A stretch of DNA of 64,000 nt from Cordilura impudica (Eukaryota; Arthropoda; Insecta; Diptera; Scathophagidae): positions 163,403,355 through 163,467,354 of the forward strand of contig OY821521.1 in NCBI GenBank assembly GCA_963682025.1, given 5' to 3'. The notes under the pieces were generated by a model, which made no database searches, was not told the origin of the DNA, and saw only the letters and a program-made list of their open reading frames with translations. The position numbers and the translations under genes were made by a program. Shown in pieces: positions 46,032-57,836 of the stretch (position 1 is its first letter; each line of letters opens with the position of its first letter).

Positions 46032-47195
46032 TACACTGAAGCCCCGATTTGCGTCTGCCCTATTTGCGTCGCTTTTTGAAATTTGGTTCATTCCGATTTG
46101 CCTCGTTTTGATTCCGATTTGCGTCGCTACATACGATTGTATTTTTTCACTGAAGTCATAATTACATAAGGTATGTACATATGAGGAATTTTTCAACTTA
46201 CGTGTAAAAAGGGGAATTCCCATTTTATTCTGTTAGGTAAGTTATTCTAAGCATATGTGAGTGTTAGGAAGCAAGAATTTAGTTCCCAATGAGAAATGAT
46301 GTGGTTAAGAATTAATAAAATAAATAAGAAAATAAAAAATGAGTAAAAATAAAAGAAAAGTTATTAGTTTGGAACTAAAATTGAATGTATTAAAACGTTT
46401 TCAATCGGGCGAAAAAGCTGTTGACATAGAAAGAACACTTGGGTAGCACCTAAAACAGTAAAAACAATTTGCTAAAATTGCCACACCATTCCAATGTAAA
46501 CAAGTTACAAAAGTAAAACATTTTTTAATGATTAAAATGGAGTCTCTTCATTCTATTTGGATACAAAATCAAAATAAGCGAAGAATGTCACTAAGCAAGG
46601 AGGTGATTAAAAGCAAAGCCCTTTCCATATTTAGCGACCTTAAAGATAATTCTCCATCCAGAAGCAATGGGAATTCAGAAGAATTGGAAGTTAGTTGGAT
46701 TAATCGCTTTAGAACACGAGCGAATCTGCATAATGTCGCATTAAAAGGATAATCAGCCAATGCAGGTACATTAGCATCAGAAAAATTTAAGCTTGAACTG
46801 AAAGTCATAATTGAAAACGGAGGTTATTCTGCTAAGCATGTTCTGAATGCTGACGAAATAGGTCTTTTTTGGAAAAGGTTACCATCAAGAACATATCTGG
46901 CTAAAACTGAGAAGTCATGTCCTGGATTTAAAACCGCCAACGATCGACTAACACTTCTTTTGGGAGGAAATGCAGAAGGAGATTTTAAATTTAAGCCTTT
47001 TCTGATTTACAAATCTGAAAATCCAAGAGCACTGAAAAATGTTACTGGCGTGCTAATAGAATGGCTTGCATGACTTCAACCTTGTTTAAAGATTGATTGG
47101 AAAACCGTGCTATTCCTGAATTCAAACGTTATTGTTCCACTCAAAGCATGGAGTTGAAAATGCTTTTATTAGTCGATAAAGCACCAGGACATCCA

Positions 47196-47987
47196 ATTTT
47201 TATACCCTATACCACTATGTGGTTTGGGTATAATGACTTTGTGCTGCTGTTTGTAACAACCTAAAATATTTGACCTACACCCATCTTTAATTATACCGAT
47301 CGAATCAGAATCACTATCTGATTCGATTTAACGATGTCCGTCCGTCCGTCCGTCCGTCCGTCTGTGTGTCCGTGTAAAGCTTGTAATCAAACTGCAGGTC
47401 GCAAATATGAATATATTTTGATGAAATTTGGTATGGGATGAACGCTATTGAAATTGGTGAGAATCGGTCCATGTTCAGACCTAGTCCCCATACAAATGAC
47501 CCTTATGAAATCGACACAAATTCCCATAAGTTCAAAATTATCATATAGATCTCAGTCAAATTGGGTTTGTATGTGTTTATTACATCCATTAATCATTATT
47601 TCAAAAATGATCCCTATGGGACAACTCTTAGTCATAGGCCCCATATAGAGCTGCTTCCCGATCTTCACTTAAATCTATCAAAAAACAAAAATATTGCACA
47701 GATTTTTTTCAAATTTGGTTTGTATACATTTTTTTTACAGTATAAGTGACTTTACCAAATATGGTCAGGATCGGTCCATTTTTCGACCTAGTCTCTATAT
47801 AAATATAGTATCCGATATGAACTTTTTCATATCTGCAGCGAAAAAAATTAATAAAAATGCCACTCAAATTTGGTTTATGCTTATTTTCTATATCCAGTTA
47901 GTTGGGCCTGAGAGATAGGGTCTCTAAACGCATGGTATAGGGTATCGTATAGTCGGTCTAGACCGACTATAATTTTCTTACTTGTTT
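47196..47987 (+). mobile_element. mini-me/DINE-1-type element, family D, inserted in the Tigger gene
   Basis: Complete copy from TTTTTATACCCTATACC to TTTTCTTACTTGTTT with an extended GTCC block (47336-47362). The Tigger reading resumes directly after it, so the element boundaries can be read from the interrupted protein, confirming both termini of the family. Confidence 0.9.
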
Positions 47988-48102
47988 TAGATGACTTGTC
48001 CGATCATGTAAAAGTTGTTTTTACGCCGCCTAACATAACATCATTTATACAATCTATGGATCAAGGCGTAATATCCAACTTTAAAATATATTACCTACGG
48101 CG

Positions 48103-51100
48103 CACTGTGGCTCAAATTTTGATTTCATTGGCCAAAAGTCAAATTTTTTTTTGTCATCGATTTTTAAAATTTTTACTCCTTTTTGTAGCTTATATATCCA
48201 AAAAATTAGGTTAAACTATTGATAATTGTGGGCGTGGCATGCTGTCAAACTCAACTGTTTTTTTTAATTCAGCAAAAGGTGTTTTTTTTTTGTTTTTTAT
48301 CAAAAATAAATGGTTACTACTCGCAAGCTATCATCGATATTGGCCTGCGGTCTTTTTTATAATGTTAGTAGGATTATAGTCTTTAGTTTTTGTAAGTAGT
48401 CACAGTTCTAACGTTTGATATTAGGGGCGTTATGAAATATTTATGAAACCACTATATTTTTCTCAAATTTAAACTTTAGTGGAATAGAACTTCTAAAGGA
48501 AGTAAGGGAACAAGAAACGTATACCACCCGGAGAAAGGCGAATGTATCCTGTTTAACCCTATATATACTTTTGCACCCCCCACGAGCCCCCGGTAGAACA
48601 CTTTTTTCATTTTAATGAAATTACTCTAAAAAAATTACTCTAAAAAAAATTTTGTTTTTTTACTTTAGACTACGTAAAAGTAAAATAATTAAATAAAATA
48701 CCTGCGAAAGGGTTTATTGGCTTTGTTTTGATCAGCAAAAAAATAAGTCATAAAATGATCACAATAGGTTCTACAGTAAACAAATGATCTCTTTCTTAAT
48801 TTACCTGTTGTCAAATTTAAGGGTCAACCAAAGTCATAAACAATTTTATAAGTTTGTCAATAATCGCGGCACTAAACCACTAAAGATAAAAAACCACCCC
48901 ATATTGGCGAGAAACTAATTAGTTTTACCTGATATTGAAGTCTGGATAACAAGTGCAGTTTTGTTCAATTTAAGTACTACCTGCTATGAAATTAAAGATC
49001 AATGTGTGAATAACATGTACCTAAAAATGTATAAAATGACGGATTCTATAAGGGATTACTCAATAATAAGTTAATACTTCAAGTGTACGGACGTATATTC
49101 GCAAGTGATAAAAAGTGATAAAAAAGTGATAACAGACGCAAATAAAAATATTGAGAAAAATATGGAGAACTTTAGTTATAAAGAACTGGCCGAAGAGTAT
49201 TTTCGAAACAAAAACCAGGAAGATGTTCTTAGTTACGTTAAAATAAAATTAAACTTAAATTCGTCTAGTACCGAAATACAAGAGCAATTATCTAATTTCG
49301 TCAAAGTACTAAAAAAACGATTGAAAGAAGTTAACTACTGTAAACAAAAGTTTTATAATAAAAGTGCAAACTGGTTAGAAGGCCAACTTAATGTTGGTGG
49401 AGAAACAGCAAAGCTAGATAAGGCTGGAAGACCACGCAAATCATTGGACAACTGCAGCGATAGATCTAAGAGGCGGAAACTTAAAAATTTTAACGAGGAA
49501 ATTGGTTCTACAAATATAAAAGAATCTTTTCTACATCAATTACGAGCACAAAACCAATTAACAAAAGTGGATATCATTGAAAAAACTTGTAATGCTAGTC
49601 CAGTGAGAACAAAGCGAATTCTTAAAAGTATACCAACTCCGAGCGATGCAAAACAGTTCACAAATGAGGAGGCATTAGCATTATTTCTGGATTTGAAATT
49701 AACAAAACACCAATATATTCAGCTCAGATTGCGTGCGATTGAAAAAGGCTCAAATATGTATCCAGCATATCATCACATAACAGCTGCTAAAATAGACTGT
49801 TTGCCATCAAAGGACACTATTACAATCACACCAATTTCGGCAGAAGTACAACTACAATCTTTACTTGATCACACAGCCAAACGCTTGCTACAATCAATAA
49901 CAGGAACTGAGTTAAAGAAATATGGAAACACAAAGTTAATTCTATTTTGTAAATGGGGATGTGATGGTTCTTCGGGACAAAAACAATACAAACAAGTTGT
50001 ATGTGAAAATATTTCGGACTCAGATATGTTCATGGTATCATTTGTACCATTGCGATTGAAAAAGATTTTGGAAGATTCGGAGCCTTCGAGTAGTACAACG
50101 CAAACAATGGATATTTGGAAAAATGAGACACCATCTTCTACGAAATACTGCAGGCCAATCAAATTTGAATTCAAAAAAGAAAGTCATGATGCCATTAACA
50201 AAGAAGTTAGTGATATCAAGGCCCAAATAGCAACACTACAGCCATTACAATTACAGTTAGATGGGCAGCAAATTGAAGTAAGCTACCAATTAGTGCTGAC
50301 AATGATAGATGGAAAAGTAGGTCAGGCTTTGACTAACACGAAGGCTGCATCCAGCTGCATTATATGCCAAGCAACATCAAGCCAATTAAACCAAGTCCCG
50401 ACAAAATCATTCGATAATACCGATGCCTTCGAATTTGGATTATCACCACTACATGCAAGAATACGACTTATGGAACACATACTAAAAATCAGTTATGATT
50501 TGGATTTCGGGCCTTCAGGATCAATAAGAAACAACGAAACCAACAAAGAGTTAAGAAGTTCAAAAAAGAAACATGTTCAAGATGAATATCGCAAATTTGG
50601 ATTGATTATAGATCAGCCAAAACAAGGGTCAGGCAATACAAATGATGGCAATACCGCAAGAAGATTCTTTTCAGATCCAGAAACAGCATCTGAAATAACA
50701 GGAGTGGATTTAAACCTTATTTTCAGATTTAAAATAATCCTAGAAGTACTTGCGTGCAATGAAGAAATTGACTCTAGAAAATTTGGAGATTATGCTAAGG
50801 AAACTGCAAAAATATATACAACCAACTACCCATGGAGAAATATGTCTGCAACAGTCCACAAAATCCTTTATCATGGAGAAGATGTCATTAAATATCATTT
50901 GGTGCCACTTGGAGATCTATCAGAGGAGGCTCAGGAAAAAAGGAACAAGGATTACAGATTTTATAGACAGCACAATACTAGAAAAATGTCACGAAATTCC
51001 ACAAATGAAGATCTATTTAATATATTATTGGCAACGTCAGATCCGTTCATCTCCAGTATTCGAAATCAATGGAAAGTGGAACATCGGGATTTAGATGAAG

Positions 51101-51936
51101 AAGCCAAAAAACTACTAAAGAACAGAAATAGCACAGAACAAAATATGGAATATTTGCAATCAATATTTGAGTCTAATGAATAATAATTATAATTGCCTTT
51201 CATTGTTATTTAAGTACGAAAAACATAGTATTAGTAAAAAATAATAATAAACAGAACCTACCATTGTTACAAATGCTATTTAAATCTATTGCAGTTTTTA
51301 TTCTTAAAAGGTTTCCCACATATGAATGCAATGTTTTAATAGATAAGAAAGATTCAAAAAATAAGAACCCATATTTTCATATCAAAATTAAAAAAAAAAT
51401 TAGAATCATTGCGCTAATGTTTAGCAGATTTATTTAGCTAGTGTAACAAATTAGGCAGCAAACACTAATAAATTTTTCTGTAGTAATAATAATATTCCTT
51501 GAGTGTCAGCAAATTGCAAATTTGATAGCAAACATTTTTAATTTTTTAGTAATACTAGTTAAATTTCTAGTGAATTTTACTATTTTGTTGCGTGTAAAAA
51601 TTTTTTTGAGTGTAAAAATTTTTTTGAGTGTAAGCATTAAAAAAATTTCATTATTACAAAAAATGTTTATAATAATTATTTAACTCCAAATATGACACTT
51701 TCTAATAAATAAAAATAAATAAAGAAAAACATATATCACGCTAAAAGTTAAAAAAAATCAAAAGTTAAACTTTGACCTAGAATTCCTTAAAAAGTACTCA
51801 ATCAATTTAAATCAAATTCACACTGAGTCAAGATCAACTATCTATCTATCTATTAAAAAAAACAGTACTAAAATCTTTTGATCGGTTCAAAAGTTACAGA
51901 ATTTTGGCCAATGAAAAATGATTTTCAGCCACTGTG
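48103..51936 (+). mobile_element. Transib (RAG1-like) DNA transposon, copy 2, apparently intact
   Basis: Ends CACTGTGGCTCAAATTTTGA and (inverted) CACAGTGGCTGAAAATCATT, both continuing to TTTCATTGGCCAAAA. Perfect 5-bp duplications CGGCG lie on both sides (48098-48102, 51937-51941). 3834 bp with a single uninterrupted transposase gene. The left heptamer is CACTGTG and the right CACAGTG; both ends have the shared block GGCCAAAA beginning 20 bp after the heptamer. Inserted in the Tigger transposase gene. Confidence 0.95.
49162..51183 (+). CDS. Transib transposase (RAG1-core-like DDE recombinase), complete
   Basis: 673 codons from the ATG at 49162 (an upstream in-frame stretch from 49105 lacks an ATG). 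It cuts at the element ends and pastes into GC-rich 5-bp sites; RAG1 derives from this superfamily. N-terminal residues 1-130 are helical and basic, with a GRPRKS motif followed by RSKRRKLK. The core has SPVRTKRILKSIPTPSDA, KWGCDGSSGQ (D268), LTMIDGK (D383), zinc-binding C399-x2-C402, LSPLHARIRLMEH, GNTNDGNTARRFF, MSATVHKILYHGEDVI, LGDLSEEAQEKRN and STNEDLFNIL (E616). The triad D268/D383/E616 corresponds by context to RAG1 D600/D708/E962. There are no stops, frameshifts or visible intron, and with intact ends it could still be mobile. The ORF has 57% or so of the same block order as the copy at 9311 but differs at most variable sites. Confidence 0.93.
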   Translation: MENFSYKELAEEYFRNKNQEDVLSYVKIKLNLNSSSTEIQEQLSNFVKVLKKRLKEVNYCKQKFYNKSANWLEGQLNVGGETAKLDKAGRPRKSLDNCSDRSKRRKLKNFNEEIGSTNIKESFLHQLRAQNQLTKVDIIEKTCNASPVRTKRILKSIPTPSDAKQFTNEEALALFLDLKLTKHQYIQLRLRAIEKGSNMYPAYHHITAAKIDCLPSKDTITITPISAEVQLQSLLDHTAKRLLQSITGTELKKYGNTKLILFCKWGCDGSSGQKQYKQVVCENISDSDMFMVSFVPLRLKKILEDSEPSSSTTQTMDIWKNETPSSTKYCRPIKFEFKKESHDAINKEVSDIKAQIATLQPLQLQLDGQQIEVSYQLVLTMIDGKVGQALTNTKAASSCIICQATSSQLNQVPTKSFDNTDAFEFGLSPLHARIRLMEHILKISYDLDFGPSGSIRNNETNKELRSSKKKHVQDEYRKFGLIIDQPKQGSGNTNDGNTARRFFSDPETASEITGVDLNLIFRFKIILEVLACNEEIDSRKFGDYAKETAKIYTTNYPWRNMSATVHKILYHGEDVIKYHLVPLGDLSEEAQEKRNKDYRFYRQHNTRKMSRNSTNEDLFNILLATSDPFISSIRNQWKVEHRDLDEEAKKLLKNRNSTEQNMEYLQSIFESNE

Positions 51937-52624
51937 CGGCGGACTTTTCGTCAACTTTTTGACGTAACCGACAAAAATGATAAACTCTCCATAAAAGACT
52001 TGTGGAAAAATTTTAACATTATGATGGCTATTGGAAACATTGATTTATCTTGAAAAGAAGTTAAAGCATCAATTATGAAAGGAAGTTGGCGGCAATTATG
52101 ACCAGAGTGCATTAATGAAGAAGTAGACGTTTTTAATGACGTACCAAATATTTGCAGAGAGTTGGCTGATTTAGCTAGAGCATCTGAATTTGATGGAATG
52201 GAGGAAGATGACATTAATGAACTGTTATCTCACGAAGAGGAGCTAGATAATGAAACTTTATTAGCCGTTAATGTTTAGCATGCGTTAGAGGAAGATATTA
52301 TAATAACTGATGTTACAATAGAAGAGAAAAAACTAGCAATTGTCAATACTTTCAAAGCTACGAAATTCATTTCACAGCCAATGGACATATTTGCAGATAA
52401 TGATCCCGACGAAAATCGTAGCTCAGACTTACCAGCTTCTGTTAATCGTGCCATAAGTTGCTACAGGGAAATCTATGCGAAAAAGAAATCTTTAAAAATT
52501 CAGCAAACCTTAGATAATTTTGTTCACAAAGCAGTAAGACCACTTTATCAAGCGGATACAAGTGTGGCTGATTTAAATTTACCGGACGAATATGGCTTAA
52601 CTTCATCTTAAGTGAGAATTTCTG

Positions 52625-52790
52625 TTTTTGATGTGTAAACATCTATACGCGCAGGGGGGTAAATTTCTATTTCACAATACAATCACAAAAACAGCGTAAC
52701 TTATATCGGTGTGAGCTGAAGGAGATAACGCTGTGTGACTTATGATTGTATTGGTGAAAAAATATTTTCAGGAGAAACTGTTCATGGGCA
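52625..52790 (+). mobile_element. Family F 5' terminus (fragment)
   Basis: TTTTTGATGTGTAAACATCT, ACGCGCAGGGGGGTAAATTT and AACAGCGTAACTT, then GGTGTGAGCTGAAGG and GTGTGACTTATGATTG; diverges after GGTGAAAAAATATTTT. It lies in the 3' UTR of the Tigger element. Confidence 0.75.
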
Positions 52791-53282
52791 ATTACCCAAT
52801 GCATTCGAAATTGGAATTGTGGTAGGAGAGACAAACCTAAGTAACTCGTGTTTTTAACACTTTTTTTTATTGTTTGTAACATTCTATTTTAATAAATTTC
52901 ACTTTTATTATTTTTATATTTAATTAATAAACACAATAACTATCGCTTGCTACCACTCAAAAAATCTCACAAATCTCACAAAATCATACAAATTTATACA
53001 AACATCTGATTTCGAGTTGCCAACTTCAAAAAATAAAACAGATGTTAACTTTGTAGCCAGATTGTTAAACCAGGGATACCAGAGCTTTCAAATGAAGTGA
53101 ACTGCTGAAAATAGTATAGAACAATTCGTAAATTTAAATTAAATTTTTTTTATAATATTTTAGATTCTGGTTAATGTTTGCAAAAATTAATTATGCCTAT
53201 ATGATTATGTTGTGTTTTATTTAAAAACTATTTTTTCTTCATATAGAAAATTGAATAGTTTAGATTTCTTCTAATAATTTAA

Positions 53283-53667
53283 ACAAGCAGATTCCAGCCC
53301 TCGAAATTCGAATGCAAATTCTAGGAAATTTTATTTTTTCATTAAATGAAGACCCTAAAGGTATGCTAATCAATTAAAGCCAATTCACAAATCAACACAA
53401 AAAAAAAAAAAACAAACTCATTTTTATTACAAACACATTAACAAATTTAATAAACACACACATAGCATTGTATAATTTTATGTATGTGTTAGTAGCAAAT
53501 ATAAATGCAATTTACTCAAAATAAAGGAAAAAATTTAAAAATCTGTAAATCTGCAAAACGGCTAAAAAGAAATACCTTTCAAATAATATAGTTTGATCAA
53601 AATCGGGCTAAAACGGTGGAAGAAAATATCGGTCACAAGAAATCGCCTAGCCTATTAATATTATAGA
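53283..53667 (-). mobile_element. Non-autonomous Helitron, group C, copy 3
   Basis: Same sequence and orientation as 44841-45214, with GACCCTAAAGGTATGCTAA and TTTTATGTATGTGTTAGTAG; its CTAG end is mutated to CAAG. Confidence 0.7.
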
Positions 53668-53705
53668 TGAGTTCATCATTTAATAAGAATTCTAGCCTTT
53701 GAATA

Positions 53706-55738
53706 TTTTTGATGTGTAAACATCTATACGCGCAGGGGGGTAAATTTGTATTTCACAATACAATCGCAAAAACAGCGTAACACATCGGTGTGAGCTGAAG
53801 TGTAAATCGGTGTGACTTTATCTGATTATATTTGTGAAAAAATTATGATATGTTCTTTTCTAAACATTTTCCAATTGTCTTTCAAAAAACATCAATTGTA
53901 TTTCAGAAAACATCAATTGTATTTCAGAAACCATCAATATAATTTCAGAATACATCAATTGAATTTCAGAAAACATCAATAGAATTTCAGAAAACATCAC
54001 TTGAATTTCAGAAAACATAAACAGAATTTCAGAAAACATCAATATAATTTCAGAAAACATCATTTGAGTGTCAGAAAACATCAATTGAATTTCAGAAAAC
54101 ATCAATAGAATTTCAGAAAACATCAATTGTATTTCAGAAACCATCAATATAATTTCAGAAAACATCATTTGAATTTCAAAAAACATAAATAGAATTTCAG
54201 AAAACATCAATATAATTTCAGAAAACATCATTCGAGTTTCAGAAAACATCAATTGAATTTCAGAAAGCATCAATAGAATTTCAGAAAACATCAATTGTAT
54301 TTCAGAAACCATCAATATAATTTCAGAAAACATCATTTGAATTTCAGAAAACATAAATTGAATTTCAGAAAACATCAATATAATTTCAGAAAACATCATT
54401 CGATCAATTGTAATTCAGAAACCATCAATATAATTTCAGAAAACATCAATTGAATTTCAGAAAACATAAATAGAATTTCAAAAAACATCATTTCAGAAAA
54501 CATAAATAGAATTTCAGAAAATATCAATATAATTTCAGAAAACATCATTCGAGTTTCAGAAAACATCATTTGAATTTCAGAAAACATAAATAGAATTTAA
54601 GAAAACATCAATATAATTTCAGAAAACATCAATTGAATTTCAGAAAACATAAATAGAATTTCAAAAAACATCATTTCAGAAAACATAAATAGAATTTCAG
54701 AAAATATCAATATAATTTCAGAAAACATCATTCGAGTTTCAGAAAACATCATTTGAATTTCAGAAAACATAAATAGAATTTCAGAAAACATCAATATAAT
54801 TTCAGAAAACATCATTCGAGTTTCAGAAAACGTCAATTGAATTTCAGAAAACATCAATAGAATTTCAGAAAACATCAATTGTATTTCAGAAAACATCAAT
54901 TGTATTTCAGAAAACATCATTTGAATTTCAGAAAACATAAATAGAATTTCAGAAAACATCAATAGAATTTCAGAAAAAATCAATTGTATTTCAGAAAACA
55001 TCAATTGAATTTCAGAAAACATCAATAGAATTTCAGAAAACATCAATTGTATTTCAGAAAACATCAATTGTATTTCAGAAAACATCATTTGAATTTCAGA
55101 AAACATAAATAGAATTTCAGAAAACATCAATAGAATTTCAGAAAAAATCAATTGTATTTCAGAAAACATCAATTGAATTTCAGAAAACATAAATAGAATT
55201 TCAGAAAACATCATTCGAGTTTCAGAAAACATAATTTGAATTTCAGAAAACATAAATAGAATTTCAAAAAACATCAATATAATTTCAAAAAACATCATTC
55301 GAGTTTCAGAAAACATCAATTAAATTTCAGAAAACATCAATAGAATTTCAGAAAACATCAATTGTATTTCAGAAAACAGCAATTGTATTTCAGAAAACAT
55401 CATTTGAATTTCAGAAAACATAAATAAAATTTCAGAAAACATCAATTGAATTTCAAAAAGCATTATTTGAATTGCTGAGAACATTAATTGTATTTCAGAA
55501 AACGTCAATAGAATTTCAAAAAGCATCATTTGAATTGCTGAAAACATTAATTGTGTATCAGAAAACATCAATTGAATTTCAGAAAACATCGATTGCATTT
55601 CAGAAAACATCAATTGAATTTCAGAAAACAGCATAATCGACTTATTTTTTATGCACTGGAAAATATGATGTTGATGTTTTCTTTAATTATTAGATGTTTA
55701 CACATCTCCCTTGTGATCGGACTCACATGATTTTTTTT
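53706..55738 (+). mobile_element. Palindrome-ended array element, family F, copy with 21-bp array
   Basis: The same 5' terminus as 52625 (TTTTTGATGTGTAAACATCT) and the same 3' terminus as 42701 reversed (GATGTTTACACATCTCCC then TTGTGATCGGACTCACATGA). The centre, however, is a completely different tandem array (53872-55635). This shows that elements with common ends carry unrelated arrays. Confidence 0.8.
53872..55635. repeat. 21-bp minisatellite
   Basis: Roughly 80 units built on CAATTGAATTTCAGAAAA with variants (AATAGAATTTC, AATATAATTTC, TTCGAGTTTC). Higher-order blocks of several units repeat, for example around 54420-54600 and 54600-54800. Because the unit is 7 codons, the minus strand stays open for up to 240 codons as a repeated MFSEIQL-type heptad. 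Confidence 0.95.
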
Positions 55739-56031
55739 TCTTTAATGTATGTATATGTGAATATAAATGAATTAAATTAATTTTTGTTATGTTTTTATAT
55801 CAATTTTTTCTTTCTTATTTCTTTATAATAATTAAAAACCCTTGTTGAAATAAATAGAAAAAACGTAGCCATATGACTTCTTCTATATTTTATATTTTTT
55901 TTTTACTAAATACTTAAGTTTTTGACCCAATCAGCAGTGCATTTGTACAGAAAAGTGATTCGATTTGCGTCGTTTCGGTTTGCGTCGCAATTCCCCGGTC
56001 CCTATTAACGACGCAAATCGGGGAATCAGTG

Positions 56032-56639
56032 TATGCTTAGGTCGGGGTCAACTCCAAGAGAAGAGTAGAGGAATTTGTTAAGTACAGAACTTTTGAGCAA
56101 TATTAAAACACTTAGTATACAGTATAACTTGCAAGAGAAATTAAAAAGCAACACTAAACTACAAAAATTTCTCAATCAGCAGAACATTATCTGAAGGATG
56201 ATATGAAAATGGAAGACATGAAACTGTCCATTAAGGCAATTGCGGGATGATATTTCTTTTTGGAAATTTGTCCAGTTCTTAAGGAATTTAAAATCCGATG
56301 TTTTCGCCAAACCTTATTAACCGAAACCGAAATGATATGCATTCTTGATAACAGCGCAGAGGATGATTGGTTCCAATTATTATATTTCTTGAAATCTACT
56401 TTACAATTTAGACAGCTAACACAATTAGACTGACAGACGTTTTAAATGAACATTGTCAATTATTATTACATTTATGCTTTGTTCATTAAAATTTATATGA
56501 AAAAAGAAAAATTTTAATTATAGAAAATAACTATGTAAATTATAATTAAAATTAATTTTTTCAATAAAGAAAAAAAAAATGGATGTAGAAAATAGACAGC
56601 AACAAAATTGTAGTATTCTTGTTATTAATTTTTGGCGTG
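56032..56639. other. Intergenic sequence, no gene recognised
   Basis: No repeat ends or domain-bearing ORFs. Confidence 0.45.
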
Positions 56640-57593
56640 TATATATTAAAAAGTTCATATCTGATAAAAATTTTTTTGGTATGGGGACGAGGTAAAAAAA
56701 AAAAAAAATTATGTCGGGTAATTCCATGCAATTTTAAAATTTTAATTTAAATAATTTTTATTGATACCATTTCAAAGAAAAGGGCTCAATTTGTTTTATG
56801 TATGTATTTTTATAACCCCCTGTTTTTCCAGTAAGAAAGGAAAAGTGTAATTAAATGATTTTGAAAACTAAGACTGTGTCATGTCTGTCACATTACAATA
56901 TACGGCTTTTTACTACAATTTATTTTAGAATTCATGTTTTTTTATCAGGTTTATTAATAAATTAGCTCTTATACTAACTAGAAACAACTGTTTATTATTT
57001 GTCATACAAATAACTGCAGAGCTTTTCTGTGTTTAACAAACATCCTCTTATATGATGTCTGTTTGTTTTCATGTCTGTCACGACTGCTTTTTGTCCCCAA
57101 TTACTAATAACAATAATAAGTTCTCACTTTTTCTAATAGAAAATATGTTGCTCAGGTGCGTCTGCATAATTTTGTATATTTTTATGAACAATGAAAAACT
57201 TTTACTGCATAATATTGGATTAAAAAGATCACTAAATTTCTTGTGTGTTACTATGGAATTAGTCTGTTGTATTTTTGTTTTTTGATGGTTTTAAGCGAAG
57301 ATCGTTAATCGGCTTTATGTGGGGACTATGACCAAAAATGGGCCTACAGGGTTCAGTTTTGAACTACTGATTAGTGGATATAATTGGCGCACAAACAACA
57401 ATTTTTATCGATATATATATATGATAACTTGGATCCTACGACCATTTTAGTCGTTGTGATTGGGGTTATCTGTATGGGGTGTAGATCCTAACATGCAGCG
57501 ATTTTCACCAATTTCAATAAGGTTTGTCACATGGCCAGCAAATGCATTTAGACTACATTTCATCAAAATATATTCATATTTGCGACAATTATG
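56640..57593 (-). mobile_element. mini-me/DINE-1-type element, family D, interrupted and truncated
   Basis: Two stretches (56640-56700 and 57285-57593) match the reverse complement of the family body (AAAAAGTTCATATCTGATAA; GCTTTATGTGGGGACTATGA). It stops at ATATTTGCGAC, where the PIF/Harbinger sequence appears to begin. 56700-57285 between them is unrelated. Confidence 0.6.
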
Positions 57594-57836
57594 GTGTTTT
57601 CTTTTCTGAACTAAAATGGTACACCTTTATTATTTAAATTTTTATAATGTTTACCTCACACTTTGAAGATGTCGCATTTTTAATGGTCAGAATAGAACAC
57701 AGAATCACAACTTTGTAACACTTTTTCAATGAACAGCTGTTTTTTGTTGACATTTTTTCTGGAATAAACATCAACAAAGAAGCAAAAGAAGCCAAAGCCA
57801 AAACTAAAATTAAAATTTAAATATATAAAAATTAAA

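Larger units (their letters stand above)
46339..52612 (+). pseudogene. Tigger/jerky-type transposase, broken and interrupted twice
   Basis: The N-terminal CENP-B-type helix-turn-helix runs from the ATG at 46339 (KRKVISLELKLNVLKRFQSG) and is frameshifted at LG near 46440. The second DNA-binding domain is about 46535-46750 (SLHSIWIQNQNKRRMSL). The DDE region reads LNADEIGLFWKRLPSRTYLA and LTLLLGGNAEGDFKFKPF, then after a broken stretch LLLVDKAPGHP. The family D insertion falls exactly there. It resumes DDLSDHVKVVFTPPN and SMDQGVISNFKIYYLRRT until the Transib at 48103, and again from 51942 (FRQLFDVTDKNDKLSIKDLW) to the stop at 52610-52612. Asp residues in NADE, VDKAPGH and MDQGV form the expected DDD set. 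Several in-frame stops make it inactive. Confidence 0.88.
46034..56031 (+). mobile_element. pogo/Tigger-type transposon, expanded to 10 kb by nested insertions
   Basis: Ends CACTGAAGCCCCGATTTGCG and, inverted, CACTGATTCCCCGATTTGCG, with TA on both sides (46032-46033, 56032-56033). Each end has repeats of GATTTGCGTCG (46045-46125; 55964-56020), likely transposase-binding sites as in other Tigger elements. Removing the family D element, the Transib and the 52625-55738 cluster leaves about 2.2 kb, the normal size for this group. Confidence 0.88.
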
